In this document: piece after piece, positions 1-10,196 of the stretch
Numbering within the stretch: the first letter of the stretch is position 1
How the letters are laid out: the number at the start of each line of letters is the position of its first letter
Source: Aldrovandia affinis
Taxonomy: Eukaryota > Chordata > Actinopteri > Notacanthiformes > Halosauridae
Length of the DNA stretch: 64,000 nt
Direction: 5' to 3'
Assembly (NCBI GenBank): GCA_029706075.1
Contig: JAINUG010000023.1
Location: forward strand, 1-64,000
Notes under the pieces: model-generated
Database searches by the model: none
Told to the model about the DNA's origin: nothing
Seen by the model: the letters and a program-made list of their open reading frames with translations, nothing else
Translations under genes and position numbers: made by a program

Positions 1-1204
1 GAATAAGGTGCTGTGCCACCCTTCCTCTGTGGACTCCCTCTCCACCAGCGCTGCCACTGAAGACCACGTCTCGATGGGGGGCTGGGCGGCCAGAAAGGCC
101 CTGATAGTGGTGGAGCACGTGGAGTACGGTGCGTTATCTGACATTCTGATGAAGGGGTCGGGGAGTCACAGATTATTATTGAAGCGAGTCACCCAAAAGA
201 CTGCCCTCTTTTACACAGCTTTCTCTTTCAGTCACAGGCAGTTGCATTTGATTTCAATGACACTTTCCCCCCTGTAGTCCTCGCCATCGAGCTGCTGGCT
301 GCCTGTCAGGCCCTGGAGTTTCACCGCCCCCTGAAGACCACACCGCCTCTGGAGGCAGTCCATCAGCTGGTGCGCACGGTTGCCAGGTAAAACATTTGGT
401 TGTCAGGAAAACGCTCAGTTGTCAGGTAAAGCCCGCAGTCCCTCTGACACTCCGGAACTCCGCTGAGTCTTCCAGAACTCTCCATGATTGTCCACCATCT
501 TCTCTCCCATCAGGCCTTGGGATAAGGACCGATTCATGAGTCCTGACATCGAGGCAGTTCAAACACTCCTGCAGGAAGAGAAGGCAAGCGAGTTGCTCTC
601 ATGCCACACTGTCTTTACAGACTTCTCAGACCACCTTCATACATGTAAAAGCATGTCCCATAGTCCCAAAGCAGTATTTGAACAGGCTTCAGAAAAACAA
701 AGTATAAATATGCTGGCGTTTCCACCCTTTTCACGGTGGACATAAAATCTATTTGCATTAAGGATTTTACAGTTATAATTGTTGCCATTTCTAACACCGA
801 CATCTGTGACACGACACCATGTTGACCTCCAACAGTGAGAATCTCTTAATTTCACAGTCCTCACATCTGTGGGGCACGAGCAAAGCATTCAGAATCAGTC
901 CACGCCAAGATTTGTCCATGCCGAATACACCCTGCCCAGACCCTGGTCCCAGTAGGGCTTCAACCATTTTCTGCTTTTAACCAGCGTAGTTTCCCTGGGA
1001 CTCTTGCTGTCAGAGAAGAGTAGCTCTGGCTGTTTGGAGTTAGTAGAGTTGAACATTATGGGGTTGTGACAGTGTTAAAGCACTGAGTCAGCCTCTGATC
1101 CCTGTGTCTGTGTTGTACTCCAGGTGTGGGAGGCAGTTGTGCCATACATGGAGCTGTATAGAGAGAGACTTGGACCCCAGCCCTCTGCTCTGGGGACAGA
1201 CTGA
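1..1204 (+). CDS. hal: Histidine ammonia-lyase, 3' end (last four exons, partial)
   Basis: Histidine ammonia-lyase deaminates L-histidine to trans-urocanate, the first step of cytosolic histidine breakdown. Four exons are seen: 1-128 (cut on the left), 278-386, 514-583 and 1124-1204. Phases join without a break and give [22 protein letters not shown], then [20 protein letters not shown] and [20 protein letters not shown], ending [17 protein letters not shown]...ALGTD and a TGA at 1202-1204. This matches the C-terminal helical part of vertebrate HAL; the MIO active-site loop lies upstream, outside the window. The tail after the last helix is much shorter than in human HAL. The last intron (584-1123) starts GCAAGC, a GC-AG intron. 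Poly(A) signals AATAAA lie at 1402-1407 and 1412-1417. Identity is very likely; a recent hal paralogue cannot be excluded. Confidence 0.93.
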
Positions 1205-1699
1205 TGGAGCAGGCTCACTGAGGACACCTGATTCTGCTGTCTTTTGCATAGGAATGATACCACTCACATCTGTCTCTAATTTACCTTCACTACAAGACAA
1301 ATCAACATGTGAATTAATCAATGGGTCATGATTAAGTTTTCATTGTTCAAAATAATTATGCAAAATAGTATACATGCATATCACTTCATAACTGTGACTT
1401 AAATAAATATGAATAAATAAAACCTCACAATGATTCAATTCATTATTGAGTTATCCATCTCATTGTTAATCCAAAAGATGACAAATACATTGCTATTTTG
1501 CATAATCTACATTTTCACTTTTTCCTACTGATAAACAAATGAGAGATTGTGCTGTGGTAATTGTCAATGCATGCAGGCTTGTAGTGCAAAGAAGAAAAAA
1601 TAGACTTAAAATATTTAAAAAAAAGATGGTGACACAATGTTGAAACAATGCCACCTTCATCCTGTACAAGGTGTTTTCCCCTTGAGCAGGATGAAGGGG

Positions 1700-1900
1700 A
1701 AAAGGGATGCTGGGTGGCTCATCTTGTTAAGGCACTGTTCTAGTGTGTGAATGAGCCCCACGGTGTTGGTGTTGAATCGAGACGGTGACAGTGCCGACTG
1801 GCCAGCAGCCCCATGGGGCAACGCATCATTGGTGGTATCGCGTTATTGTCTACGCTCCCCGAATTGGTAGTGGGGGTTGCAGCGAGCGTGACTTCAGAAT
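1700..1900 (+). mobile_element. Diverged tRNA-derived SINE-like fragment
   Basis: The stretch begins like a tRNA gene (GATGCTGGGTGGCTCATC) and has a B-box-like GTGTTGAATCGAGAC about 60 bases on. It looks like an old tRNA-related SINE. No target duplication was found, so the ends are approximate. Confidence 0.4.
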
Positions 1901-3198
1901 GTGATTGGCCATTCCAAATTAGGATAAAAACTTTTTCTTTTACACATAGTTTTTTTATTTGATTGTTTTTTCCTAGTGGAAACCAGGAGGAACTCCATGA
2001 GATTTTTAAGTGAGCAAGTTGTTGTTATTGTTGTCTTTCAAGCTGCTGGGATTGTACAAGCAACAAGGTTTATGGCTATAGGTGAGTGGAGAGAGGACAT
2101 GGCCTGTGTGTAAAGGAACTGAACTGAGGATCAATGCCAATGGTCTCCAACCCTGGGCCTAGAGATTTACCCCAATTTCTTACTTTTACAGTGTCATGAC
2201 ACCAACTGACCCTCAAAGCTAGTTTTACAGGACTATTTTAGGGAATTGTTCCAATATCAGTGAAACAAGCCAGGATCTCTAGAAGAAGGTCAGAACATTT
2301 CCTAAATTAATCATGCTTACCTTTGAGTAAAAAAACCTCACCATGCACAGGTAATTTACTTATAAGAACATACAAATAACCATTCTAGGCTCATCATTTA
2401 CCTACAGTCTAGAAAATACCCAATACTGCATCCAGCCAGGATTTCAATATCCCAAATGTCTCTGCTTCTACTACATGATCCTGGCAAGCTTTTCCACATA
2501 TTGACACATCTCCTTGTCGTTAGCATGTAGGCATGTTGCTGGTAAAAGAGATGGGTGAACTAAATACCTTCAGTATATTCAGTCTCTGAGTGACAACCTA
2601 GTGACTTGAAGGCAATTTTCTATTCTTTGGCCATACAGTGCATACAATTTTTACATATTTTCATTCTGTTTCAAACCAAAATAATATTGACAAGTATTAT
2701 TATACAGTAATTAATGTATTCAATGTGTATATTTCCATGATCTATTTGCCTATTAGTTATGGGGTGTGTTCTGAGACTCTGGGTCTTAGCTGAGTAGTGT
2801 CCATCATGGGAAAGTGATCTATTCTCTGAAATCTCAGTGGGAAAGTAATCTATTCTCTGAAATCTCATCCTCTGAAAGATAATTTCACATTTTTATTTGT
2901 TACACACATTTAGAACACCTAGGAGGTTTATTTCTTATACAGCAGGCTTTCTTCCTGTCTCTACAAAGTTTGAAGACCCAACACTGTATAAAAGGTACAT
3001 TTTTAAGCCACTATTGTACACGTCACAATAACACCGAAATGGCACTCCCTAAAGTAGCTACTGTATGTGCGATGTGATATTGTAGAATGCGATTATCAAC
3101 GTGAAGAAGAACTTCCATCTTAGAGACTGCAGATGGCAGTACTGAAGGTTTAGGAAAAAACTTCCGTCTCCTTTAGTATACAAAAGTCGCACAATTCA

Positions 3199-3210
3199 TG
3201 ACGTCATTGG
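3199..3210. promoter_or_regulatory. CRE palindrome joined to an inverted CCAAT box
   Basis: TGACGTCA (3199-3206) is a perfect CREB/ATF site and its last A begins ATTGG (3206-3210), an inverted CCAAT box. It lies about 200 bases upstream of the start codon at 3409, a sensible place for a core promoter of the first TIN2-domain zinc-finger gene. Function is inferred. Confidence 0.45.
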
Positions 3211-3408
3211 CTATGGCAAATGACTGCTTTCAAAGAGACGTGACGCTATTTCCTCTCTGTTACTATTCGTCTTTGCTGCAGTATGACTATATACCCTCTA
3301 ACTTGCTTAGCTAGTAAACTCAATTGTTGGGTTTTTGCCTTAGCTAAAATAAATCTTATGTTTGGTCCTTGGTTCAGCTTCAGTCCTTTCTGAGGGATCT
3401 ACACAGCG

Positions 3409-6400
3409 ATGGAAACGCGGCGTATCTCACAAAACACAGGTGATTAGCAATGAGTTAATTTACCTTGCCAGATAGCAAGTAGCTAGCTGTTATTTTGAAA
3501 ACATAACTAACATTAACGTTACTTTAACGTCTTGAGAGATGGCTAGTTCAGGATCCTCTGACTCCTTAAACTAAGGTATGTCTTAATTTAATAAGAATTT
3601 TGGCTCATGTCGTAGCACTTTGAACTCATTATGGCATAGAGTGAATTCTTAGTACAGAACTTATGCAACAACATGTAGCTAGGTATAGTTGGGTAGCTAG
3701 CAGCTTTGGCTACGTTGTTTGGATGACTGCTTGTACTTGTGTCGCTGACGTTAAATTCTACATCCACTGGTTCATGCACTAGGACGAATTGGCTTTGAGG
3801 AGGCAGAAAGCTTTAAAAAATATATATATATATATAATTGTGTCACACTGCAAAAAAAAGCTTAGGAACTACTGCTACACTGCATAGCCAATCTATATCC
3901 ATGTGTATAGTGTTATACCAATGTTTATGTCGAATATTTACATATTTCAGATCCTTCTCCTCCTCTCTCCTCACTGCGCCTCTTGGTTCCACCCCTGCGG
4001 CTCATCTCTGCAGCCATGTGGCAGGTGGCACAGCGACGGGACGTGATGGATTATGGGAAGCTGGAGGAGTTTGTGACGCTGGTGACCGAGACGGTTCCGG
4101 AGCTTCTGACTTACAGACAGAGGGCTCAGCTCATTCTCGGACTGCGAGCGAGGGTGAGAGGGGAAAAAAAAAAGAAAAGTAAGAATAGAACCAAAAAAAA
4201 GTATCTATGAATATCGGGAGTGTTGTGCTCCCATCAGCCACTGCTCTTTGAAGCCCCAGATCACCAATGACTTGAAAATGTGCAGGCAGTGAGATGGGAT
4301 AGAGTACAGGTGTATTGACAGGAGGGGTAGAAATGAAACAGAGATGGTTACAGTAGAGACCGTGGGCAGGAGTTGCCGCCTTATTCCTGGCCCAGAGTCT
4401 TGACCTTGACTGGACCCATGTGGTTTCAGCTGATTCTGGAGTTGTGCCGTGGAGAGCAACCGGCCGACCTCCAGACCATTCAGCCCAAACTGGACAGGAT
4501 GTGCCCCTCTGCAGAGACCCCCACTGACACAGAGGTACGTCATTATTTAGGCTGTATAAATGTACTGTTGATGGATTACAATGGGACCTTCTTATTATTT
4601 AGAATTAAAGTACATTTCTTTGTTTAGAAGAAAGAGGAAATATTTATCTTTATTTTCTTTGTTGAGGCTAAAGGGGAAACTTGCCTAATTATTATCAGTA
4701 TATCAGTATTTCATTTGATGCATGAAACTTTTCATGTATTCATCAGCGTTCATGTGTGGAGGATATGAGTGAAGCACATTTTACCACCCTGTTACTTCTC
4801 TAGTGCTCGAGTCTGTCACTAGAACAGCAGACCTGCCAACGTGTATGCATTCTGCATACCAGGCACACGTTTTGAGGTCAAAATGCACGGGTATCACTTT
4901 AAACTATGCAAAAATAAAGCCTCAGTTACAATGCAGTTATGAGGCATAACTTGTTCTATTTGGCCTCGTTCTGAGGCAATCAAAGACAATAATAAGAGAA
5001 GAGGAGAGAGAATAAATATTTTCCGGCCCAGTTCAGTTCATTCAGAGACACCAACCCCTCACTCAATTTGTGACTCACGTGTCAGTATTGAGTGGTACTC
5101 GATACGAATGCCAAAGGTTGGCAGGTCTAGAACGGAGACAGTACTTGCCATAAAAATACTCTGATGTGGAACAAAAAGACACAATCAGCGCCACTGTGTT
5201 TACTTATCCCCTCTTCTTAAACTCAAGTCTGTGTGCTGTATTGCCAGGTGAATGATGCAGAGGTGGAGGCATCGGAGGCAAATTTTCTGGAACTGGTACA
5301 AACCCTGCTGAAAGACCCAGCTGAGAGAGAGCATTTCTTCCAGGTCAGATACTTTCTGTGTTTCGCTCTCTTTTCTCATTTCCTTTTTTCTAACAAAATT
5401 GTATTCCTGGGTCCACCTCTCTCAAATGCTATTTAACTTCTGTCAGTGGTGTCTGATGGATGCGGACATCAGGGAATCCATAGTATATATGTGTGTTCTT
5501 CATTGTACATGAATATTGAAACCACTTGTACTGGTGATACTAGATTCCCAATTCCCCACAGGGAATATTTTTCATTCTCTTTTTTCACCCTCCTCAGGAG
5601 GTGTTCCCAGTGGATTATGGCCCCAAGTATGACGCAGCTCTGCAGATGCTGGTGTGGGAGTTCCTCTCCAGACTAGAACATCTGCTGCCAGTACCAGATC
5701 TCACACAGGTACCAACTCAAGGACCAACAAATTGTTGTACAGAGGCCTATTCTATACGCTAATTCATTTTCGTAGAAGTCCTCCAAAGCATCAAAGCTTT
5801 AAATATATTTGCTTTAAATGCCCTAGATGTTTCTAAGGATATATTTGGTGATGTCCAGCCACATAATGATCCTTGCTTTTGGAATGCCTTTCAATTAATG
5901 ATTTATTTTTGAAAATTGATTTGGTTCCCGTTTACCCTCTCTTCAGACAGTGTCCTGGCTCAGCGATGCCCCCTCAGGACTGGAGGATTGTGTGCAGCCT
6001 GTTTGTCATCCACAACAGCTGAAGAGCTTACTCCAGCACTTCAGATGTCGTGGACACTTGGACATGCAAGGTAGGCCTATATTGCAACTGATCTTTTTTT
6101 CTCTCTCCCAGTTACAACTTACAAACTAGTGCTGAATTGGTATGGCAATAAACAAATTGTGTCACTCTCTCAGAAACTCGGCCCACTGCTACAGATGACA
6201 GCATCCTCTCCTCCCTGTCCACCCCTCCCTGCCCAAGAGTTGTGATGTCCACTGAGCACACAGAACATTGCGCCCAATCAGAACCCGTGCATGACTCAAT
6301 TAACTTTTCAGGCCCCACCACTGTTGGTGAAGAAGTTGTGATAGAATCAATGGTGGAGACCATGTATTGCACAGTGGAGCTAGATACAGGCCTGGACAGA

Positions 6401-8868
6401 AGTGAACACAGCGAGAGAGAAACACAAAATAGTTTAGGAAACACACAGGAAGAAGCAAGTAACCTTCTAGGAGAGGAAGAGAGTGCGGTGTCAGAATCTG
6501 ACCGTAGGGAAATGAGTAGAGGTTTGCAGAGGCAGAGTGAAGGGAGGGAGGGTGGCTGGAGAGACGAAGAGCACATGGGAAGTAGGACCGAGCAAGAAAA
6601 CCAGAGGGATGAACTGATGCACGGAGATAAGACCATTAAAACCACGCAAGTCGACAGAGATCTGGAGGATGGAGGAAAATCCAGATGCGATCAGCAGGAA
6701 GGGTCTCTGGTTGCTTCCTCTCTGCACCAACAGCCCAGTGTGTGCATCCACCGACTCACTGACCCCTGCAACCCTCATCACACAGCCAACACTGAGGACC
6801 AAAGAGGGGAAACTCTGTTACAAAAACAAAAGGAGACGGATGACTGCGCAGTCATGCCTGAGAAACAGCAGCCTGAGTCTTCACAGAAAGGGTAAGAGGA
6901 GAGGAGAGGAGGAGGAGGAGGAGGAGGAGGAGGAGGAGGAGGAGGAGGAGGAGGAGGAGGAGGAGGAGGAGGAGGAGGAGGAGGAGGAGGGGTGGTGGTG
7001 TGTATGACACTCCACTGTGTCCACACTGCAGTCCAACAAACCAATGTGCCTTTTTGCCATTCTCTTACAGGAACTGTGCTAAAGCCACCAATGAGTCATC
7101 CTTTTCCCCACAGAAAAAGAAAACAGGTGAAAAAGATTTCTATTTTTATTGGGGCATGTTGGGTCCAACTATGTCTTAGCAGGGCTACATCCAAAATGGT
7201 AACATCGATTCACACATTTCATGAATATCGTACTGAAGCCTGAGGTACACTGGTTATGTAATATGACTAAAGATTTGCCTTTTCTATTGTCAATCCATTA
7301 TTTTTCTCAATTACATTTTTGAATGTATTTCTTCCTTTTTATTCCTTTCCCCCAGGGCATACAGATGAGGTGGTCACTAAGGTCTTCGCCTGCTCCAAGT
7401 GCCCGTTCTTTCATGTAGATAAAGTAGTTCTTCAGCAGCACGTGGAGGAACTTCACCCAAAGGAGTGCAGCAGGTTTCAGAGCTCTGGAGAAAATGGTGC
7501 GGAGAAGTCTGAGACTCTCAGAAACCCAGCCCAGTGTCCAGCCCAGCCCTCCCCACCAAATGCACTGACTAATGAGACAACTTCTGGCCCAGAATTTCGA
7601 GGCAGCCACAAATGCTCCCATTGCGGGAAGATTTTCAGGACGCCATCTGATCTGACGCGACACCAACGGACTCACGCAGCGAGCGCCCGTTCCCCTGCGC
7701 TCACTGTGACAAGAGCTTCAAGCACCCGTGGGACCGAACGCGACACCAGCGAACGCACACGGAGGACCTGTCTTTCCACTGCTCCGAGTGCGGGACCAGC
7801 TTCCGTCACTCTTGGTCTCTGACCTTACACCATCAGCGAACTCACAAAGGGGAAAGCCAGCATTGCTGCTCCCGATGTGGAAAGGGTTTCGAGTCCTTAT
7901 CAGACCTGACCAGTCATAAGCAAACGCATGCGGCGACGCGCCACTACAGATGCCAGCAGTGCGGGAAGAGCTTCGAATCCTTATTGGAGCGTTCTGAACA
8001 CCGGCAGTCCCACGCCGTTAAGCGGCTGTACAAGTGTCCTCAGTGCGACAAGTGTTACACCCGATCGTCAGATGTGAGGAGGCACCAGATCAATCATGCG
8101 GAGGAGCGCCCCTTCCAATGCACCGACTGCGGGAAGAGTTTCGCACTGTTGTCCATCCTGAATAAACACCAGCAAACTCACACCGGGGAGCGCCCTTATC
8201 CTTGTTCCCACTGTCAAAAGAGGTTTAATCGGTTATCTATACTGACTAGGCACGAGCGAATTCACACCGGGGAGAGACCATACCTTTGTTCCCAGTGTGG
8301 AAAGAGCTTTCTTTCATTTGGGGAGCTAACAAAGCACCAGAAGTGGCACACGGAGGAGAGACCTCACCTTTGTTCCCACTGCGGGAAGGGTTTTAAGATG
8401 AATGCCTCTCTGAAAAAACACCAGAAAACTCACACAGGGGAGCGGCCATACCGATGCTCCGTCTGCAACAGGGCTTTTACTGGAGTAACAGGCCTGTCCA
8501 GACATCAGCTCACTCACACAGGAGAGAGACCATACAGTTGCCCCCAGTGTGGGAAAACTTTCCTTTCCTCGGGGGAACTTTTGAAACACCAGAGGTTCCA
8601 CACAGGGGAACGCCCATTCCAGTGCTCACAGTGCGGGAAAACCTACACTCAGTCGTGTTACCTGACCGTACACCAGAGAACTCACACAGGAGAGCGACCG
8701 TATCACTGCTCCCAGTGTAGGAAGAGTTTCTCTTGCTCCACTCAACTGAAGAGACACATGCGACTTCACACCGGCGAGAAACCGTTCCAATGTGCGGAAT
8801 GCGGAAAGAGTTTTAATCGGTCGTGTCTTCTGAATATGCATCAGAAAACTCACACTGGGAAGAGTTGA
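3409..8868 (+). CDS. TINF2_N-domain / C2H2 zinc-finger protein, copy A (one frameshift)
   Basis: Nine exons: 3409-3439, 3951-4153, 4430-4534, 5248-5343, 5598-5708, 5947-6070, 6174-6891, 7071-7126 and 7356-8868. All have consensus splice sites and compatible phases. Residues about 12-225 resemble the TRFH-like N-terminal domain of TIN2 (SAAMWQVAQRRDVMDYGKLE, then LILELCRGEQ, AEVEASEANFLELVQ, and LQMLVWEFLSRLEHLLPVPD). Exon 7 is an acidic, low-complexity linker. Exon 9 encodes one atypical finger (CSKC...H..VEELH) and 15 classical C2H2 fingers with mostly TGE[RK]P-type linkers. One base is missing near 7678, between classical fingers 1 and 2, so the printed frame stops at 7822 while fingers 2-15 stay open to 8868. 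With that base the length would be about 985 codons. Likely a nuclear DNA-binding protein; targets unknown. It may be a recent pseudogene or carry a sequence error. Confidence 0.8.
3951..6070 (+). other. Copy A: TIN2-like (TINF2_N/TRFH-like) domain, exons 2-6
   Basis: Exons 2-6 (203, 105, 96, 111 and 124 bases) together encode the TIN2-like domain. The best anchors are ISAAMWQVAQRR near the start, matching the TIN2 pattern AAASWQVVRGR; LILELCRG, matching VELILQG; and LVWEFLSRLEHLLPVPDLTQ, matching LLFEYLCQLEKALPTPQ. In human TIN2 this fold binds TBM-type peptides of TRF2 and TPP1. Whether the fish domain binds peptides is unknown. All five exons have counterparts of exactly the same length in the downstream paralogue. 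Confidence 0.75.
6901..6990 (+). repeat. (GGA)n purine tract just inside intron 7 of copy A
   Basis: About 90 bases of almost pure GGA/GAG triplets start ten bases after the exon 7 donor (GTAAGA at 6892). The tract is purine-only on the + strand. It is intronic in my model; the poly-Glu reading it produces is not coding. Confidence 0.9.
7356..8868 (+). other. Copy A: zinc-finger exon, 1 atypical + 15 C2H2 fingers, frameshifted
   Basis: The exon opens GHTDEVVTKVFACSKCPFF and runs into KCSHCGKIFRTPSDLTRHQRTH. After ACTCACGCAG (to about 7679) the frame slips by one base: the expected THAGERP linker reads THAASARS. From GAG at 7681 the other frame gives FPCAHCDKSF and 13 further fingers to the stop at 8866-8868. 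The third classical finger (FHCSECGTSFRHSWSLTLHH) has one extra residue before its last histidine and no counterpart in copy B. Confidence 0.8.
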
Positions 8869-8977
8869 GGCATATTATCTGTGTGCCACCTCATAGATAA
8901 TTGGGAACTGAACTGCTCTTTGTGCTTGTATCGAGTATTCCCTTTGTGTGTGTTGAATGTACTACTACTTTCTGATC

Positions 8978-8983
8978 ATTAAA
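8978..8983 (+). terminator. Poly(A) signal ATTAAA of copy A
   Basis: ATTAAA lies about 110 bases after the copy A stop codon. It is the commonest variant of AATAAA and the nearest candidate. Confidence 0.4.
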
Positions 8984-10196
8984 ATAAGGTTCAATATCTG
9001 TAGCTTCACAAAGAATGATAACATTTACATTTCTAATGCCCAGGAAACCACAGGCAGGATCAGCACAACTGCCCCACCCGTAGACCCTTCATGCTGCTCT
9101 CATATTCTGGTTTGAATTTTGACTGCTCCTTATTATTGCATTCATGTTTCACCTGAATGACTTTTGTTTAAACCTTTTTTACTTTTAAAGTTCAGAAATG
9201 AACTTTATTTAAAATGCAAATACTAACAACATTTCTGTATTTTTAAATTGAATTCTTAAAATGGAAACAAAAACAATGGTACATTAATTAAATTATGAAG
9301 GGAAAAAAATCAGGTGTCTGGACTGCATCATGAGGCAGTTATAAATAACTGGTCAACTTAATACAATGATCGATTAAAAGGGATTCACCACAAGACACTT
9401 AGAAAACATCAATTTAGTAAAAGTGTTAAATCATCCTAAAAATTGGTGGGTAGAATGTAGCAAATACTCACTTTTCCACCTTGGCTGTCCATAGCAGTGG
9501 CCAGGGGAGTGTGACTTGGTAGTAGAGATGCAGAAATGCAGGTCAGGTATGGTGAAAAATGTTTTCTTGAAACTCAAATGAGGCGCTACACATGATTGTA
9601 GCATCTAACCTGCGCCCAGGATTTTGGTCTAACTCCATTTCTCACTTAAAGGCTGACTGCACCCAAAATCTATATTCCATGTTTCCAATTATATAATCAA
9701 TTATATATCCATAACCACGGTTTTGTAGACTTTGTTACTTGAATAAATCTTCTCACAATTTACATCATTTGGGAATGGGAGTTGGGGAAGAGATACAAAA
9801 ATCCATGGCTAACTGCATTTGCGTTCCATTTTAGAACTATTTTGGGTTCAAGACTTGAAACGTGAATAAACCAAGTAGCGGACAATCTCATGCTAAACCA
9901 GTATCAACAAGCGGTTAAAGGTTGTTTGGAAAGTTCCAGTTTCAAGCTACTCTTCAGTGCTAAATAAATGTGCTTGTGCGGAATGGTGTGAGCTCACATC
10001 CCGACGAGAACTTTTATTTTGATATCTGCACACATCGCCACCACAGGAAGTACTTCTAACTGTGGCCATCTTTTTTTTATTTTTGGTTGTCATAAGACTG
10101 CTGTCATCCGTGGTCGTGGGCGAGCTTTTCAGTTGTAAAATCAATGTTATGCTTTGTTGAGTTGTATGGTTAGTACGCCTAAAAGGATCTGCAGGA
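8984..10196. other. Intergenic region between the two zinc-finger paralogues
   Basis: I see no exon here. The last 200 bases hold likely promoter elements of the next gene. Confidence 0.55.
10062..10072 (-). promoter_or_regulatory. YY1-like site upstream of copy B
   Basis: GTGGCCATCTT on the + strand reads AAGATGGCCAC on the - strand, the classical YY1 site. It sits about 125 bases before the copy B start codon, with an ETS-type CAGGAAGT 20 bases upstream. Its position suits a TATA-less housekeeping-type promoter; this is inferred. Confidence 0.4.

Larger units (their letters stand above)
1205..3408. other. Intergenic region between hal and the first zinc-finger gene
   Basis: No coding exon is supported here. 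It holds the hal 3' UTR and poly(A) signals, a diverged tRNA-like SINE near 1700-1900, AT-rich DNA, and the presumed promoter of the downstream gene around 3190-3300. Confidence 0.6.

Noticed and set aside
6669..7007. Frame ending in a long poly-Glu run
   Set aside because: It is out of frame with exon 7 and its Glu run is the intronic (GGA)n tract; the true exon stops at the donor at 6892.
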